Of a DNA stretch of 56,791 bases, positions 42,371 through 50,743 are shown piece after piece. Origin of the DNA: Paenibacillus sp. (GTDB lineage Bacteria > Bacillota > Bacilli > Paenibacillales > YIM-B00363); the NCBI GenBank assembly GCA_031181325.1, contig JAPSKX010000007.1, forward strand, positions 1 to 56,791, in the 5' to 3' direction. How positions within the stretch are numbered: the stretch's first letter is position 1; each line of letters starts with the position of its first letter. The notes under the pieces were generated by a model. That model was not told the origin of the DNA. It ran no database searches and was given only the letters and a program-made list of their open reading frames with translations. The position numbers were made by a program, and so were the translations under genes.

Positions 42371-42955
42371 CTAGTATAATTGAATTTTTCCTTGTTCGGT
42401 CCCCCAAAAACCAGTTTGAACGTTAAGTACAAACTCGGTCATGTCTTCGGGAATTTCAAAAGCGACATTTCCGGTCTTGGCTAGACCCGGATTGATTCCG
42501 TCGTACAGAAAAAACTTATCCGATGTTGTTATCAGAGTAGTGGGAGAGTATTCGATCTCCCCTTTCTCCAATAAGAAGAAGGATGAGTCCGTGTTTATCG
42601 CATCTTTGCCGACATTTTTCACCGTCACATTCACAATTAAAAAAACGCTACCGTCGGAATTCGGTTTGAAGGAGAAGAAGTCCCCGTCTTTAATTTCTTT
42701 TGTGGTAGAAATTTCGTTGACTTTAAACACTACGTCGCCGACTTGTAACTCTTCGCCGATTCCGGCCAGCTTTGTCTCCTCGGGCTCTTCCGCCTGTGTC
42801 TCATTCGTTTGAGGCTCTGCAGTCACATTCGACGCCGGGGTTGATGGAGCGGTCGTGGCGGGAGAATCCCCGTTGGAGGCGAATATCCCGATGATGACAA
42901 ACAATACAAAGAGTCCAATTAGGCCGAAACACCCAAATTTAAAAGCTTTTTTCAA
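42371..42955 (-). CDS. DUF4352-domain membrane-anchored protein
   Basis: A 194-residue protein. An N-terminal helix at about 8-30 (LIGLFVLFVIIGIFASNGDS) anchors it. A Thr/Ser/Glu-rich linker covers 33-70, and a beta-sandwich at 75-190 carries the DUF4352 motifs VGDVVFKVNEI, FLIVNVTVKNVGKDAINTDS and GNVAFEIPEDM. Such domains are probably ligand or partner-binding modules on the outer face. The TTG at 42955 is supported by AGGGGGAGC. Its base composition is noticeably more AT-rich than its neighbours, a sign of recent acquisition. Confidence 0.82.
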   Translation of the reverse strand: MKKAFKFGCFGLIGLFVLFVIIGIFASNGDSPATTAPSTPASNVTAEPQTNETQAEEPEETKLAGIGEELQVGDVVFKVNEISTTKEIKDGDFFSFKPNSDGSVFLIVNVTVKNVGKDAINTDSSFFLLEKGEIEYSPTTLITTSDKFFLYDGINPGLAKTGNVAFEIPEDMTEFVLNVQTGFWGTEQGKIQLY

Positions 42956-43145
42956 GTAAGCTCCCCCTAAATAACTATTTTCCAAGGCAATATTTGACAT
43001 TATAACACAAGTTACAACCTCCGCGTCTAGTAAATAATTCTCACGAAATAAAAAATGATATAATTTTTGGGGGATTGTGTTTGATTCCGAAATCATGTGT
43101 TCTTAAAGTATACTGAATCAAAAAGACTAAAGGTGGACGAAACGT

Positions 43146-44300
43146 ATGGCTGCAACGGTGATTCGAAACATCCGTATGCTCGTCGAAGGCGAGACCGCTT
43201 CGGGCAGCGTATTAGTGCGGGACGGCCGCATCGTCTCCGTGCACGCGGAAGCCGACGCCGCCTGGACGGACGTCGACGACATCGTCGACGGCAACGGGCG
43301 CCTGCTCATTCCGGGCATGATCGACGTGCATATTCACGGCGCGGAGGGCTACGACATGATGGACGGAACGACGAAGAGCGTGGAGGTCGTGTCGGAGGCT
43401 TGCGCGCGCACCGGCTGCACGTCGTTCCTCGCTACGTCCGTATCTTCCACGTTGGAGGATCTGCTGGCGATGATCGAGAACGTGAAGCGGGTGGCGGGGA
43501 AGGAGCCCGGAGCCCGCATCGTGGGCATGCATATCGAGGGACCGTATTTGAACGCGAAGCGCAAGGGCATGCAGAACGAAAAGTATCTTCGCCATCCGGA
43601 CCGGAACGAGATGGGCGTCATCTTGGATGCGGCCGATTCGCTCATTCGCATGGTGACGTTGGCGCCGGAGCTGCCGGGCGGCATGGAGATGATCGCGTAT
43701 CTGCGCGATCGAGGGGTCATTCCGGCGCTGGCCCACACGGACGCCACGTACGAGGAAGCCGTCGAGGCGTTCCGCGGCGGCGCGAGCCACGTGACGCATT
43801 GCTGCAACGGCATGCGGCCGATCCACCATCGCGATCCGGGGCTCATCTTGGCCGCGTTCGAGGCGGCGCACGTCAGCGTGCAAGCGATCGTGGACGACGT
43901 CCATCTGCACCCGGCGATGGTGCGGCTGTTGTACCGCGAGAAGGGGCCGGACAAGATGGTGCTGATCACGGACGCGCTGCAGGCGATGGGCATGGGCGAC
44001 GGCACGTACGCGTTCGGCGGGCACGAGGTGAAGGTCGAGTCCGGCGTCGCGACGCTAGCCGACGGCACGCTTGCGTCGAGCACGGTGACGATGAACGAGG
44101 CGCTCGCGAAGACGGTGAACGCAGGCATCTCGCTGGCGGACGCCGTCACGATGGCGACGCGGACGCCGGCGGACTTGCTCGGCCTCCCGACCAAGGGGCG
44201 GCTCGAGGCGGGCGCGGACGCGGACCTCGTGCTGCTGAACGAGCGGTTCGAGGTGCTCTGGACGATGGTCGGAGGCAATGTAGTATATCGACGCGAATAG
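43146..44300 (+). CDS. nagA: N-acetylglucosamine-6-phosphate deacetylase
   Basis: A 384-residue amidohydrolase. The metal motif IDVHIHG has His62 and His64, HIEGPY supplies the bridging Glu, LAHTDATYEE a His, and ITDALQAMG the catalytic Asp. The HPAMV loop and TRTPADLLGL near the C-terminus are NagA hallmarks. It converts GlcNAc-6-P to GlcN-6-P for amino-sugar use or wall recycling. AAGGTGG precedes the ATG. TATAAT and TATACT upstream are possible -10 boxes. No nagB or GntR regulator is near, unlike the usual nag operon. Confidence 0.93.
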   Translation: MAATVIRNIRMLVEGETASGSVLVRDGRIVSVHAEADAAWTDVDDIVDGNGRLLIPGMIDVHIHGAEGYDMMDGTTKSVEVVSEACARTGCTSFLATSVSSTLEDLLAMIENVKRVAGKEPGARIVGMHIEGPYLNAKRKGMQNEKYLRHPDRNEMGVILDAADSLIRMVTLAPELPGGMEMIAYLRDRGVIPALAHTDATYEEAVEAFRGGASHVTHCCNGMRPIHHRDPGLILAAFEAAHVSVQAIVDDVHLHPAMVRLLYREKGPDKMVLITDALQAMGMGDGTYAFGGHEVKVESGVATLADGTLASSTVTMNEALAKTVNAGISLADAVTMATRTPADLLGLPTKGRLEAGADADLVLLNERFEVLWTMVGGNVVYRRE

Positions 44301-44312
44301 TGGTTCGAGGGA

Positions 44313-44338
44313 GACGTCGGAGTCCGGCGTCTTTTTCT
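44313..44338 (+). terminator. Terminator of nagA
   Basis: AGACGTCGG and CCGGCGTCT form a 9-bp stem with one G-T pair and a 3-nt loop, followed by TTTTTCT. Confidence 0.88.
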
Positions 44339-44537
44339 ATGTTCCGCTGCTCCGGGTTACGCGCGGCGGAGCGCGGCCCGGGACGGGTCAGGAGAGCGAG
44401 GCGCGAGCGCGCAGGCGACCCGAAGCGGGTCAGGGCGGCGACGCCCGCCCCGGCCCGGCCCGGTTCAACGCTCCACCTTGCCCTATCCGCGCAAGTTCGT
44501 TATCATTCGGAATATCCATATTAAGGAGGACGCGAAC

Positions 44538-45083
44538 ATGAGCAACAGCGGGCAATCCGAAATCCTACTGATTACCGGCATTATGGCCAGCGGCAAGTCG
44601 ACCGTCGCGCAGCTGGTAGCGGAGCGGTTCGACCGATCCGTGCATCTGCGGGGCGACGTCTTCCGCAAGATGATCGTGAACGACCGGGTCGAGGTGAAGC
44701 CGGATGCCGACGCGGACGGACTCGAGCAGCTCCGGCTGCGATACCGGCTGACCGCGCAGGCGGCGGATGCGTATGCCGAGGCGGGGTTCCGCGTCGTCGT
44801 GCAGGACGTCGTCGTCGGGCCGATGCTGACGGAGTTCCTGTCCTACGTGAAGCGACGGCCGCTGTACGTAGCCGTATTGTGCCCGACCGTCGCGGCCGTA
44901 GAGTCGCGGGAGGCCGGACGGGGGAAGAAGGGTTACGGCATATGGACGCCGGCCCAGCTCGATCGCGTGCTGCGAGCGGAGACGCCGAAGCTCGGGTTGT
45001 GGCTCGATTCCAGCGATTGGACGCCGGAGGAGACGGCGGCGCGCATTCTGGATCGCGTATGGGACGAGGGAAGAATCGATTAA
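44538..45083 (+). CDS. P-loop small-molecule kinase/phosphotransferase-like protein
   Basis: A 181-residue AAA_33-type P-loop protein. Walker A GIMASGKST is at 14-22. HLRGDVFRKM at about 36-45 resembles the acceptor-site segment of chloramphenicol phosphotransferase and gluconokinase-like kinases. A further Asp (VVVQDVVVG) may be a Walker B strand. A C-terminal helix with WTPEETAARIL follows. The ATG at 44538 has AAGGAGGA upstream. The substrate is unknown; antibiotic or sugar phosphorylation are both possible. The preceding 200 nt is very GC-rich and gene-free. Confidence 0.75.
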   Translation: MSNSGQSEILLITGIMASGKSTVAQLVAERFDRSVHLRGDVFRKMIVNDRVEVKPDADADGLEQLRLRYRLTAQAADAYAEAGFRVVVQDVVVGPMLTEFLSYVKRRPLYVAVLCPTVAAVESREAGRGKKGYGIWTPAQLDRVLRAETPKLGLWLDSSDWTPEETAARILDRVWDEGRID

Positions 45084-45107
45084 CATAAATTTTATGATGC
45101 GGAGGTA

Positions 45108-45141
45108 TTGACTTGCTTAACTGTTAACATTATTGTAACAG
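45108..45141 (+). promoter_or_regulatory. Promoter of the MFS exporter with an inverted repeat
   Basis: TTGACT (45108-45113) and TATTGT (45131-45136) are spaced 17 bp. CTGTTAACA-TTA-TTGTAACAG at 45121-45141 overlaps the -10 box, as expected for repression by a TetR or MarR protein that is not encoded here. Confidence 0.55.
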
Positions 45142-45208
45142 ATAGCGGGCCGGCATAGAGAGAGCTCGCAAACAAAGAGTTCACAGGGATAGGAAGTGGG
45201 ATTGATTG

Positions 45209-46645
45209 ATGAAGCAATACAATACGAAGGCCATCATGGCGTCGCTGCTCATCTGCGGCTTCGTCGGCATGTTCAGCGAGACGGCGCTCAACATCGCGAT
45301 CAGCAACTTGATGGACGTGTTCGACATTTCGGCCGCGACCGCGCAGTGGCTGACGACCGGATTTCTGCTGACGCTCGGCATCTTGATGCCGATGACGGGC
45401 CTCTTGCTGCAATGGTTCACGACGAGGCAACTGTTCGTCACCTCGCTTGCCAGCTCCATTGTCGGCACGTTGATCGCGGCGCTCGCCTTCAACTTCGAGA
45501 TGCTGATGCTCGCTCGCGTGCTGCAGGCGGCCGGCATGGGCCTCTTGATTCCGCTGATGTTCAATACGATTCTTGTCGTCTATCCTCCTGAGAAGCGCGG
45601 AGCAGCCATGGGTTTCGTCGGCCTCGTCATTATGTTCGCGCCGGCGACCGGACCGACCGTCGCGGGCCTTATGATCGAATACTTGACATGGCATTATATT
45701 TTCTGGTTGTCGCTGCCGGTACTGGTTATCGGGTTGTTGGTAGGGCTCAAGTACTTGGAAAATGTCACCGAAGTGACAAAGCCCCGCATCGATCCGCTGT
45801 CCGTCGCCTTGTCCACGATCGGCTTCGGCGGCGTCGTGTTCGGCTTCAGCAAGGCGGGCGAGGGCGAGGAAGGGTGGACCCATCCGATCGTCATCGCCTC
45901 GATCGTCGTCGGCTTGATCGCGCTCGCCCTGTTCGCGCTGCGGCAAATTCTGATGCGCGAGCCGATGATGAACCTGCGCGTCTTCAAGTACCCGATGTTC
46001 GTCATCGGCCTTCTGATGGTGCTGTCCTGCATGATGATCATCCTGTCGAGCATGATTATCCTGCCGATGTACCTCCAGAACGGCATGGGGTTGTCGGCGT
46101 TCGCCGCAGGGCTCATGCTGCTGCCGGGCAGCGCGCTGAACGGCTTCCTGTCGCCGCATATGGGCAAGCTGTTCGACAGGTACGGACCGAAGTGGCTCGT
46201 CATTCCGGGCCTCGCGATCGTCGCGGCGTCGCTGTGGTTCTTCTCCGGCATTACGGTGGCGAGCTCGATCGCGTTCATCGTGGCGCTGCATATCGGCCTC
46301 ATGGTCGGCATCTCCATGGTATGGATGCCGGCGCAGACGAACGGCCTCAACCAGCTGCCGCCGGAGCTGTACCCGCACGGCACGGCGGTCATGAACACGC
46401 TGCAGCAGGTCGCCGGCGCGATCGGCACCGCGGTGGCGATCTCCATCCTCACGAGCGGGATGGAGCGTTATCTCGGCGCCTCGTCCGCGCCCACCGCGCC
46501 CCTCGAGCAGGCGAACGCGATGACGTTCGGCTCGCAGCACGTGTTCTTGTTCGCGATGATCGTGACGCTGATCGGCCTCGCGACGGCGTTCTTCATCCGC
46601 CGCGTCATCGTGAACCATGCGGCGCCGATGCATTCGATGCACTAA
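45209..46645 (+). CDS. MFS multidrug exporter of the DHA2 (EmrB/QacA) family
   Basis: A 478-residue transporter with 14 membrane helices. Motif A-type sequences and the DHA2 segments AATAQWLTTGFLLTLGILMP, LIPLMFNTILVVYPPEKRGA and GLMVGISMVWMPAQTNGLNQ are present. DHA2 proteins export hydrophobic cations or drugs by proton antiport. ATG 45209 or TTG 45206 could be the start; AGGAAG lies 12 nt before the ATG. It is a single-gene unit with its own promoter inverted repeat and terminator. The substrate is unknown. Confidence 0.9.
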   Translation: MKQYNTKAIMASLLICGFVGMFSETALNIAISNLMDVFDISAATAQWLTTGFLLTLGILMPMTGLLLQWFTTRQLFVTSLASSIVGTLIAALAFNFEMLMLARVLQAAGMGLLIPLMFNTILVVYPPEKRGAAMGFVGLVIMFAPATGPTVAGLMIEYLTWHYIFWLSLPVLVIGLLVGLKYLENVTEVTKPRIDPLSVALSTIGFGGVVFGFSKAGEGEEGWTHPIVIASIVVGLIALALFALRQILMREPMMNLRVFKYPMFVIGLLMVLSCMMIILSSMIILPMYLQNGMGLSAFAAGLMLLPGSALNGFLSPHMGKLFDRYGPKWLVIPGLAIVAASLWFFSGITVASSIAFIVALHIGLMVGISMVWMPAQTNGLNQLPPELYPHGTAVMNTLQQVAGAIGTAVAISILTSGMERYLGASSAPTAPLEQANAMTFGSQHVFLFAMIVTLIGLATAFFIRRVIVNHAAPMHSMH

Positions 46646-46649
46646 GGAG

Positions 46650-46680
46650 GGAAGAGGGGCCTGCGGGCTCCTCTTCTTTC
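46650..46680 (+). terminator. Terminator of the MFS exporter gene
   Basis: GAAGAGGGGCC and GGCTCCTCTTC pair over 11 bp with one G-T pair and a TGCG loop, followed by TTTC. Confidence 0.8.
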
Positions 46681-46775
46681 GCATTCCGGCGGCTTTCGTA
46701 ATCTTGCGCTCCTATGCGGCGGGGCTATGACCGGGCGGGCGACTGGCTTATACTGCAGGTATGAGGTGATGAACG

Positions 46776-47345
46776 ATGGAGCGGGAGCTGTTCGAACGCA
46801 TCTACGCCACGGTCGCGCGCCGCGAGTCGACGTACGACGGGGTGTACTATACGGGCGTGCGGACGACGAAGATCGTCTGTCGGCCGTCGTGCCGGGCGAA
46901 GACGCCGAAGCCGGAAAACGTAACGTTCTACCCGTCCTTGGAGGAAGCGCTCGCCGCGGGCTTCCGGCCGTGCAAGCGATGCCGGCCCGAGGCGAACGGC
47001 CGGCTGGCGCCGGACGCGGCGATGGCGGCGCAGGCGGACGCGATTCTTGCCGGGCGCTACGCGGACAAGGTGACGCTGGAGCGCCTCGCGAGCGAGCTCG
47101 CGGTCAGCCCGTATCATCTGCAGCGCACGTATAAGCGCGTGCGGGGCGTCTCGCCCGCGGAGACGCTGGAGCGGCTGCGCCGGGCGGAGGCGGAGCGGCG
47201 GCTGGCGCGATCCGACGAGCCCATCGCCGACATTGCGGCGTCCACCGGGTTCCGGACGGCGTCGCACTTCGCCGTCTGGTTCGCGCGCGGCGCGGGCATG
47301 ACGCCGACGGCGTATCGGAACGAACGAAGGAGCGAGGGACATTGA
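46776..47345 (+). CDS. adaA: AdaA-like methylphosphotriester-DNA methyltransferase and regulator
   Basis: A 189-residue protein. Residues 1-75 are the Ada N-terminal zinc domain with four Cys ligands, Cys35 and Cys39 (VCRPSC) and Cys66 and Cys69 (PCKRC); Cys35 accepts the methyl group from DNA phosphotriesters. Residues 95-185 are an AraC-type double helix-turn-helix (RLASELAVSPYHLQRTYKR, then IADIAASTGFRTASHFAVWF). When methylated it should activate itself and adaB, as in B. subtilis. It overlaps the next gene by 4 nt. Confidence 0.93.
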   Translation: MERELFERIYATVARRESTYDGVYYTGVRTTKIVCRPSCRAKTPKPENVTFYPSLEEALAAGFRPCKRCRPEANGRLAPDAAMAAQADAILAGRYADKVTLERLASELAVSPYHLQRTYKRVRGVSPAETLERLRRAEAERRLARSDEPIADIAASTGFRTASHFAVWFARGAGMTPTAYRNERRSEGH

Positions 47346-47896
47346 CGACAACGACGATCTACCACTATACGCTTCCGGATGCCGAGGCGACGTGGACGCT
47401 GCTCGCGACGGAGCGCGGCATCTGCGGACTGTTATACAACGAGGAGCAGCTTCCGGAAGCGCGCGCGTGGCTGGAGAAGCATCGGCCGGGCTCGCGATGG
47501 CGAGCGGACCGCGTGCCGTTCGAGACGTTCGGCGCGACGGACCGGCTGATGCGCTACTTCGGCGGCGAGCGCGTCGGCTTCGAGGACATCCCGATGGAGC
47601 TGCTGGGGACGCCCTTCCAGCGGGAGGTGTGGTCGGCGCTCTCGCGCATTCCGTACGGCGAGGTGTGGACGTACGGACGGCTGGCGGAGGAGCTCGGCCG
47701 CTCGAAGGCGACCCGCGCGGTCGGCGCCGCGAACGGGCGCAATCCGTTGCCGGTGCTGCTGCCGTGCCATCGGGTCGTCGGCGCGAACGGCACGCTCACC
47801 GGCTACCGCGGAGGCCTAACGATGAAGAAGCGGCTGCTCGCGCTCGAGGGCATCGAGCATGTCGACGATCGCGGGCACGAGCGGTTCCGGTTTTGA
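47342..47896 (+). CDS. adaB: Methylated-DNA--cysteine S-methyltransferase (AdaB/Ogt)
   Basis: A 184-residue O6-methylguanine repair protein. The active-site motif LPCHRVVGANG has Cys142, the methyl acceptor. The DNA-binding helix (PFQREVWSALSRIPYGEVWTY) and the Asn-hinge segment VGAANGRNPLP are intact. The TTG start overlaps the adaA stop (TTGA), giving translational coupling. Together with AdaA it forms the adaptive response to alkylating agents. Confidence 0.94.
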   Translation: MTTTTIYHYTLPDAEATWTLLATERGICGLLYNEEQLPEARAWLEKHRPGSRWRADRVPFETFGATDRLMRYFGGERVGFEDIPMELLGTPFQREVWSALSRIPYGEVWTYGRLAEELGRSKATRAVGAANGRNPLPVLLPCHRVVGANGTLTGYRGGLTMKKRLLALEGIEHVDDRGHERFRF

Positions 47897-47906
47897 CAAG
47901 GATCCG

Positions 47907-48461
47907 ATGTTGAGCTGCGCGATCGCCGCCCTCGTCTTCGCCGCGCTGCTCTCCATCGTCTACGCCAGCTGGCGGAACGGCATCTCGCCGATGCCCGCCG
48001 CGGCCCCGCTGCGACGGGCCGCGGCCGAGGAAGTCGCGCGCCTCGGCGGCGCCGGCCGTCTCGCGGAGGCGGGCGCCGGGTGGGGCACGCTCGCGCTCGC
48101 GCTCGCGCGGCGGAACCCGGGCTGGACCGTCGTCGGGATTGAGAACTCCCCGGTGCCGTGGCTCGTCTCGAAGCTGCTCGGCGCCATTTCCGGCGTCCGC
48201 GAGCGGGTGGCGTTCCGGCGCGGAGACGTATATGAGTTCCCCTACGGCGAGGTCGATCTCGTCGTCTGTTATTTGTACCCGGAGGCGATGCGGCGGCTCG
48301 AAGCCGTATTTCGGCGTACGTTGAAGCCGGGCGCGCGCGTCGTCAGCGTATGCTTCGCGATGCCGGGACTGCGGCCGGAGCGCGTCGTCATATGCAAGGA
48401 CGTCTACGCAACGAAAATGTATGTGTACCGGTTCGGCATCGACATCGAGATTTCGGAGTGA
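47907..48461 (+). CDS. Membrane-anchored class I methyltransferase-like protein
   Basis: A protein of about 184 residues. One N-terminal helix (MLSCAIAALVFAALLSIVYA) precedes a SAM-binding Rossmann fold: motif I reads RLAEAGAGWGTLALALARR, where a typical ExGxGxG has E-A-G-A-G. VVGIENSPVP gives the motif II acid, and later DLVVCYLYPEAM is motif IV. The substrate is not predictable. ATG 47907 has AAGGAT upstream; the longer frame overlaps adaB by 38 nt. It follows adaB closely and may be co-expressed in the alkylation response. Confidence 0.75.
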   Translation: MLSCAIAALVFAALLSIVYASWRNGISPMPAAAPLRRAAAEEVARLGGAGRLAEAGAGWGTLALALARRNPGWTVVGIENSPVPWLVSKLLGAISGVRERVAFRRGDVYEFPYGEVDLVVCYLYPEAMRRLEAVFRRTLKPGARVVSVCFAMPGLRPERVVICKDVYATKMYVYRFGIDIEISE

Positions 48462-48465
48462 TATA

Positions 48466-48509
48466 TTAGGCATTACCTAAATAAAAATTAGGTGATGCCT
48501 AATTTTTTT
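48466..48509 (+). terminator. Terminator whose arms are themselves palindromes
   Basis: TTAGGCATTACCTAA and TTAGGTGATGCCTAA form a 15-bp stem (one G-T pair) with a 7-nt loop and seven T residues, a strong terminator. Each arm also has TTAGG/CCTAA symmetry and so could bind a dimeric repressor for the downstream unit. Confidence 0.85.
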
Positions 48510-48533
48510 CTAAAGAGCAAAGGAGGAACGAAT

Positions 48534-48782
48534 ATGTTGGAATGGATGCTGCGGCAAGTGATGGCCGCGCGAGGCATACGGTCGGGGGCGGAGCTGGCGC
48601 GCCTGCTGGAGGAGAAGGCCGGATACCGGTTATCCGCGCCTTCCATCAGCGCGCTGCTCGGAGGGCAGCCGAAGCAGATGAAGGCAGACACGTTGGACGC
48701 CCTCTGCACAGCATTGGAGTGCACGCCGAGCGAGCTGTGGGCGCATACGCCGACGCCGCCCCGGCGCGTGAAGGGGGCGTAA
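48534..48782 (+). CDS. Small XRE-type helix-turn-helix regulator
   Basis: An 82-residue protein that is a single Cro/C1-type helix-turn-helix: LRQVMAARGIRSGAELARLL, then RLSAPSISALLGGQPKQMKA and LDALCTALECTPSELW, the standard HTH_26 layout. AGGAGG precedes the ATG. It ends 7 nt before the peptide deformylase gene, so it may regulate that operon. The palindromic arms of the upstream terminator are possible targets. There is no sensor domain. Confidence 0.88.
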   Translation: MLEWMLRQVMAARGIRSGAELARLLEEKAGYRLSAPSISALLGGQPKQMKADTLDALCTALECTPSELWAHTPTPPRRVKGA

Positions 48783-48789
48783 CGACCCC

Positions 48790-49308
48790 ATGACCGTTCG
48801 TGCGATTTTGCCGTTCGGCGATCCGGCGCTTCGCGCCAAGGCGAAGCCGGTCGAGGCGCTGACGCCGAGAATCCTGAAGACGCTGGACGACTTGGCCGAC
48901 ACGCTGTACGCGGACGAAGGCCGGGCCGGACTCGCCGGACCGCAGATCGGCATTCTGCGCCGTCTCGCCGTCATCGACATGGGAGAGGGGTTGCTGGAGC
49001 TCATCAACCCGCGCATCGTCGAGCGCAGGGGAGCGGAGACGGGCTTCGAGGCTTGCCTTTCTTTTCCAGGGTTCTATGGTCAAGTGGAGCGGGCCAGCTA
49101 TGTGCGCGTCGAAAGCTTGGACCGCAAGGGCGTTCTCCGGACGATGGAGGCGGACGGGGACCTTGCGAGATGCATGCAGCACGAGATCGATCATCTCGAC
49201 GGCGTGCTGTTCGTGGACCGCGTCCGGGACCGGTGGCTCGTTCACGAGAAGACGAAGCAGAAGCTCGAGGTGCTCGACGTCGTACGGCTGTCGAAATCCG
49301 GCGGATAA
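48790..49308 (+). CDS. def: Peptide deformylase with variant motifs
   Basis: A 172-residue metal hydrolase that removes the formyl group from new proteins. The three motifs are present but two are altered: motif 1 reads GLAGPQ (usual GLAAxQ), motif 2 EACLS (usual EGCLS, with Cys89 retained), motif 3 HEIDH (His131, Glu132, His135) intact. All metal and catalytic residues are kept. It is co-transcribed with a small XRE regulator, which suggests an accessory deformylase, perhaps for resistance or stress, rather than the housekeeping one. Confidence 0.85.
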   Translation: MTVRAILPFGDPALRAKAKPVEALTPRILKTLDDLADTLYADEGRAGLAGPQIGILRRLAVIDMGEGLLELINPRIVERRGAETGFEACLSFPGFYGQVERASYVRVESLDRKGVLRTMEADGDLARCMQHEIDHLDGVLFVDRVRDRWLVHEKTKQKLEVLDVVRLSKSGG

Positions 49309-49413
49309 AGCCCCTGTTCGGTTTGGAAGCGCAGCAAGCCTGTGCGCAGGAAGATTCGATCCGCTCATCGAATATCCATAGGAAATAAATGTCATGCGAT
49401 GGGGGCGAAGCGG

Positions 49414-50733
49414 ATGGACACGAACGGCAAGAGGAACAATTCCCCGGCGATGTACGCGCTGGGCATGTTGGCGATGATGATTCCGAGTCAGGCGTTCTCC
49501 TCGTTCTACAGCTATTATTATGTGGAAAAGTTGGGGCTGGCCTTAGGTCTCGCGACGCTCGCCCGTACGATCTTCCTCGTCTGGGATGCGGTAAACCAGC
49601 CGCTGTTCGGCTATTGGTCGGACCGGACGGACACGAAGTACGGTCGCAGGCGGCCTTGGATCGTCGGCGCGATTCCGCTCTTCATGCTGTCGTTCGTGCT
49701 CGTGTTCAGCGTGCCGGAGGGGCTGGCGGGGTACGGACTGTTTACATGGTTCCTGATCGCGTTAATCTTCTATGAAGCGGTGGCGACGGTGCTCTGGGTC
49801 AATTACGGGGCGCTCTTCCCCGAGCTGTTCCGCGGCAACGCGGAACGCGCGAAGGCGTCCGCGGTGCAGAACGGCTTCCAGATCGTCGCGCTGCTGATCG
49901 GGACGGCCGCGACGCCGCTGCTGTTCGCCGCGATCGGCTTCAACGGCATGTCGATCGCCTTCGCGCTCGTCTTCGGCGTCTTGATGCTGCTGTTCGTTCG
50001 TACCGTCCGCGAGGACGAGGAGGCGCGGCGGACGCCGCCGCTGCCGTTCAAGGCGGCGTTCCGGGAGACGCTGAAGAACGGCCCGTTCTGGACGTTCAAC
50101 ATCGCGAACTCGTTCGCGCAGACGGTGAACGGCTTGCTGAGCTCCATGATCCCCTTCTACGCGAAATACGTTCTGAACATTCCGGAGGCGCAGGTCACGA
50201 TCCTGCTCGCCGCCATGTTCGTTTCCGTCATCCCGCTCGTCGGAGTATGGTATTGGCTCGTGCGCCGCATGGACCCCGTGAAGGGCTGGCGGCTCTCCTT
50301 GATCGCGTACGGCCTCTCCGTCGTCCCGCTGTACTTCGGCAGCTCGCTCGCGACCGGAATCGCGGCCGGCATCCTCGTCGGCTTCGGGCTCGCAGGTTTC
50401 TTCGTGACACCGCCGATCGTCTCCGGCATCATCATCGATCGCGACTTCGAGCGGACGGGGCGCCGCCGGGAAGGCGTGTATACGGCCGTCAGCGGCTTCA
50501 TCACGCGTTCGAGCGGGCTCATCTCCGCGCTCGCGTTCCTGATCGTAGGCCTGCTCTTCGGCTACGAGAGCGGGGATAACCCGGGTCCGAACCCGGAGGC
50601 GACGTTTCGCACGCTTATCAGTCTCGTCCCGCTCGGTTTGATCGCCGTTGCGGTCATCGTCTCGCTGTTCGTGAGGCTCGAGCAAGCAAAACCGCCGAGC
50701 GGCGCCGATACGACGGCGCGCCCGACGGTATGA
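49414..50733 (+). CDS. GPH-family sugar:cation symporter (MelB/XylP-like)
   Basis: A 439-residue transporter with 12 membrane helices. The GPH signature DAVNQPLFGYWSDRTDTKYG, followed by RRRPWIVGAIP, sits between helices 2 and 3, and SGIIIDRDFERTGRRREGVY after helix 10 is the second family motif. These proteins import glycosides, pentosides or hexuronides with sodium or protons. The ATG at 49414 is preferred (GGGGG 8 nt upstream); ATG 49399 is an alternative. No glycosidase is nearby, so the sugar is unknown. Confidence 0.88.
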   Translation: MDTNGKRNNSPAMYALGMLAMMIPSQAFSSFYSYYYVEKLGLALGLATLARTIFLVWDAVNQPLFGYWSDRTDTKYGRRRPWIVGAIPLFMLSFVLVFSVPEGLAGYGLFTWFLIALIFYEAVATVLWVNYGALFPELFRGNAERAKASAVQNGFQIVALLIGTAATPLLFAAIGFNGMSIAFALVFGVLMLLFVRTVREDEEARRTPPLPFKAAFRETLKNGPFWTFNIANSFAQTVNGLLSSMIPFYAKYVLNIPEAQVTILLAAMFVSVIPLVGVWYWLVRRMDPVKGWRLSLIAYGLSVVPLYFGSSLATGIAAGILVGFGLAGFFVTPPIVSGIIIDRDFERTGRRREGVYTAVSGFITRSSGLISALAFLIVGLLFGYESGDNPGPNPEATFRTLISLVPLGLIAVAVIVSLFVRLEQAKPPSGADTTARPTV

Positions 50734-50743
50734 AAGCAACGAC

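Noticed and set aside
45092..46684. 530-codon minus-strand frame opposite the EmrB-like exporter
   Set aside because: No start context; composition is that of an antisense frame.
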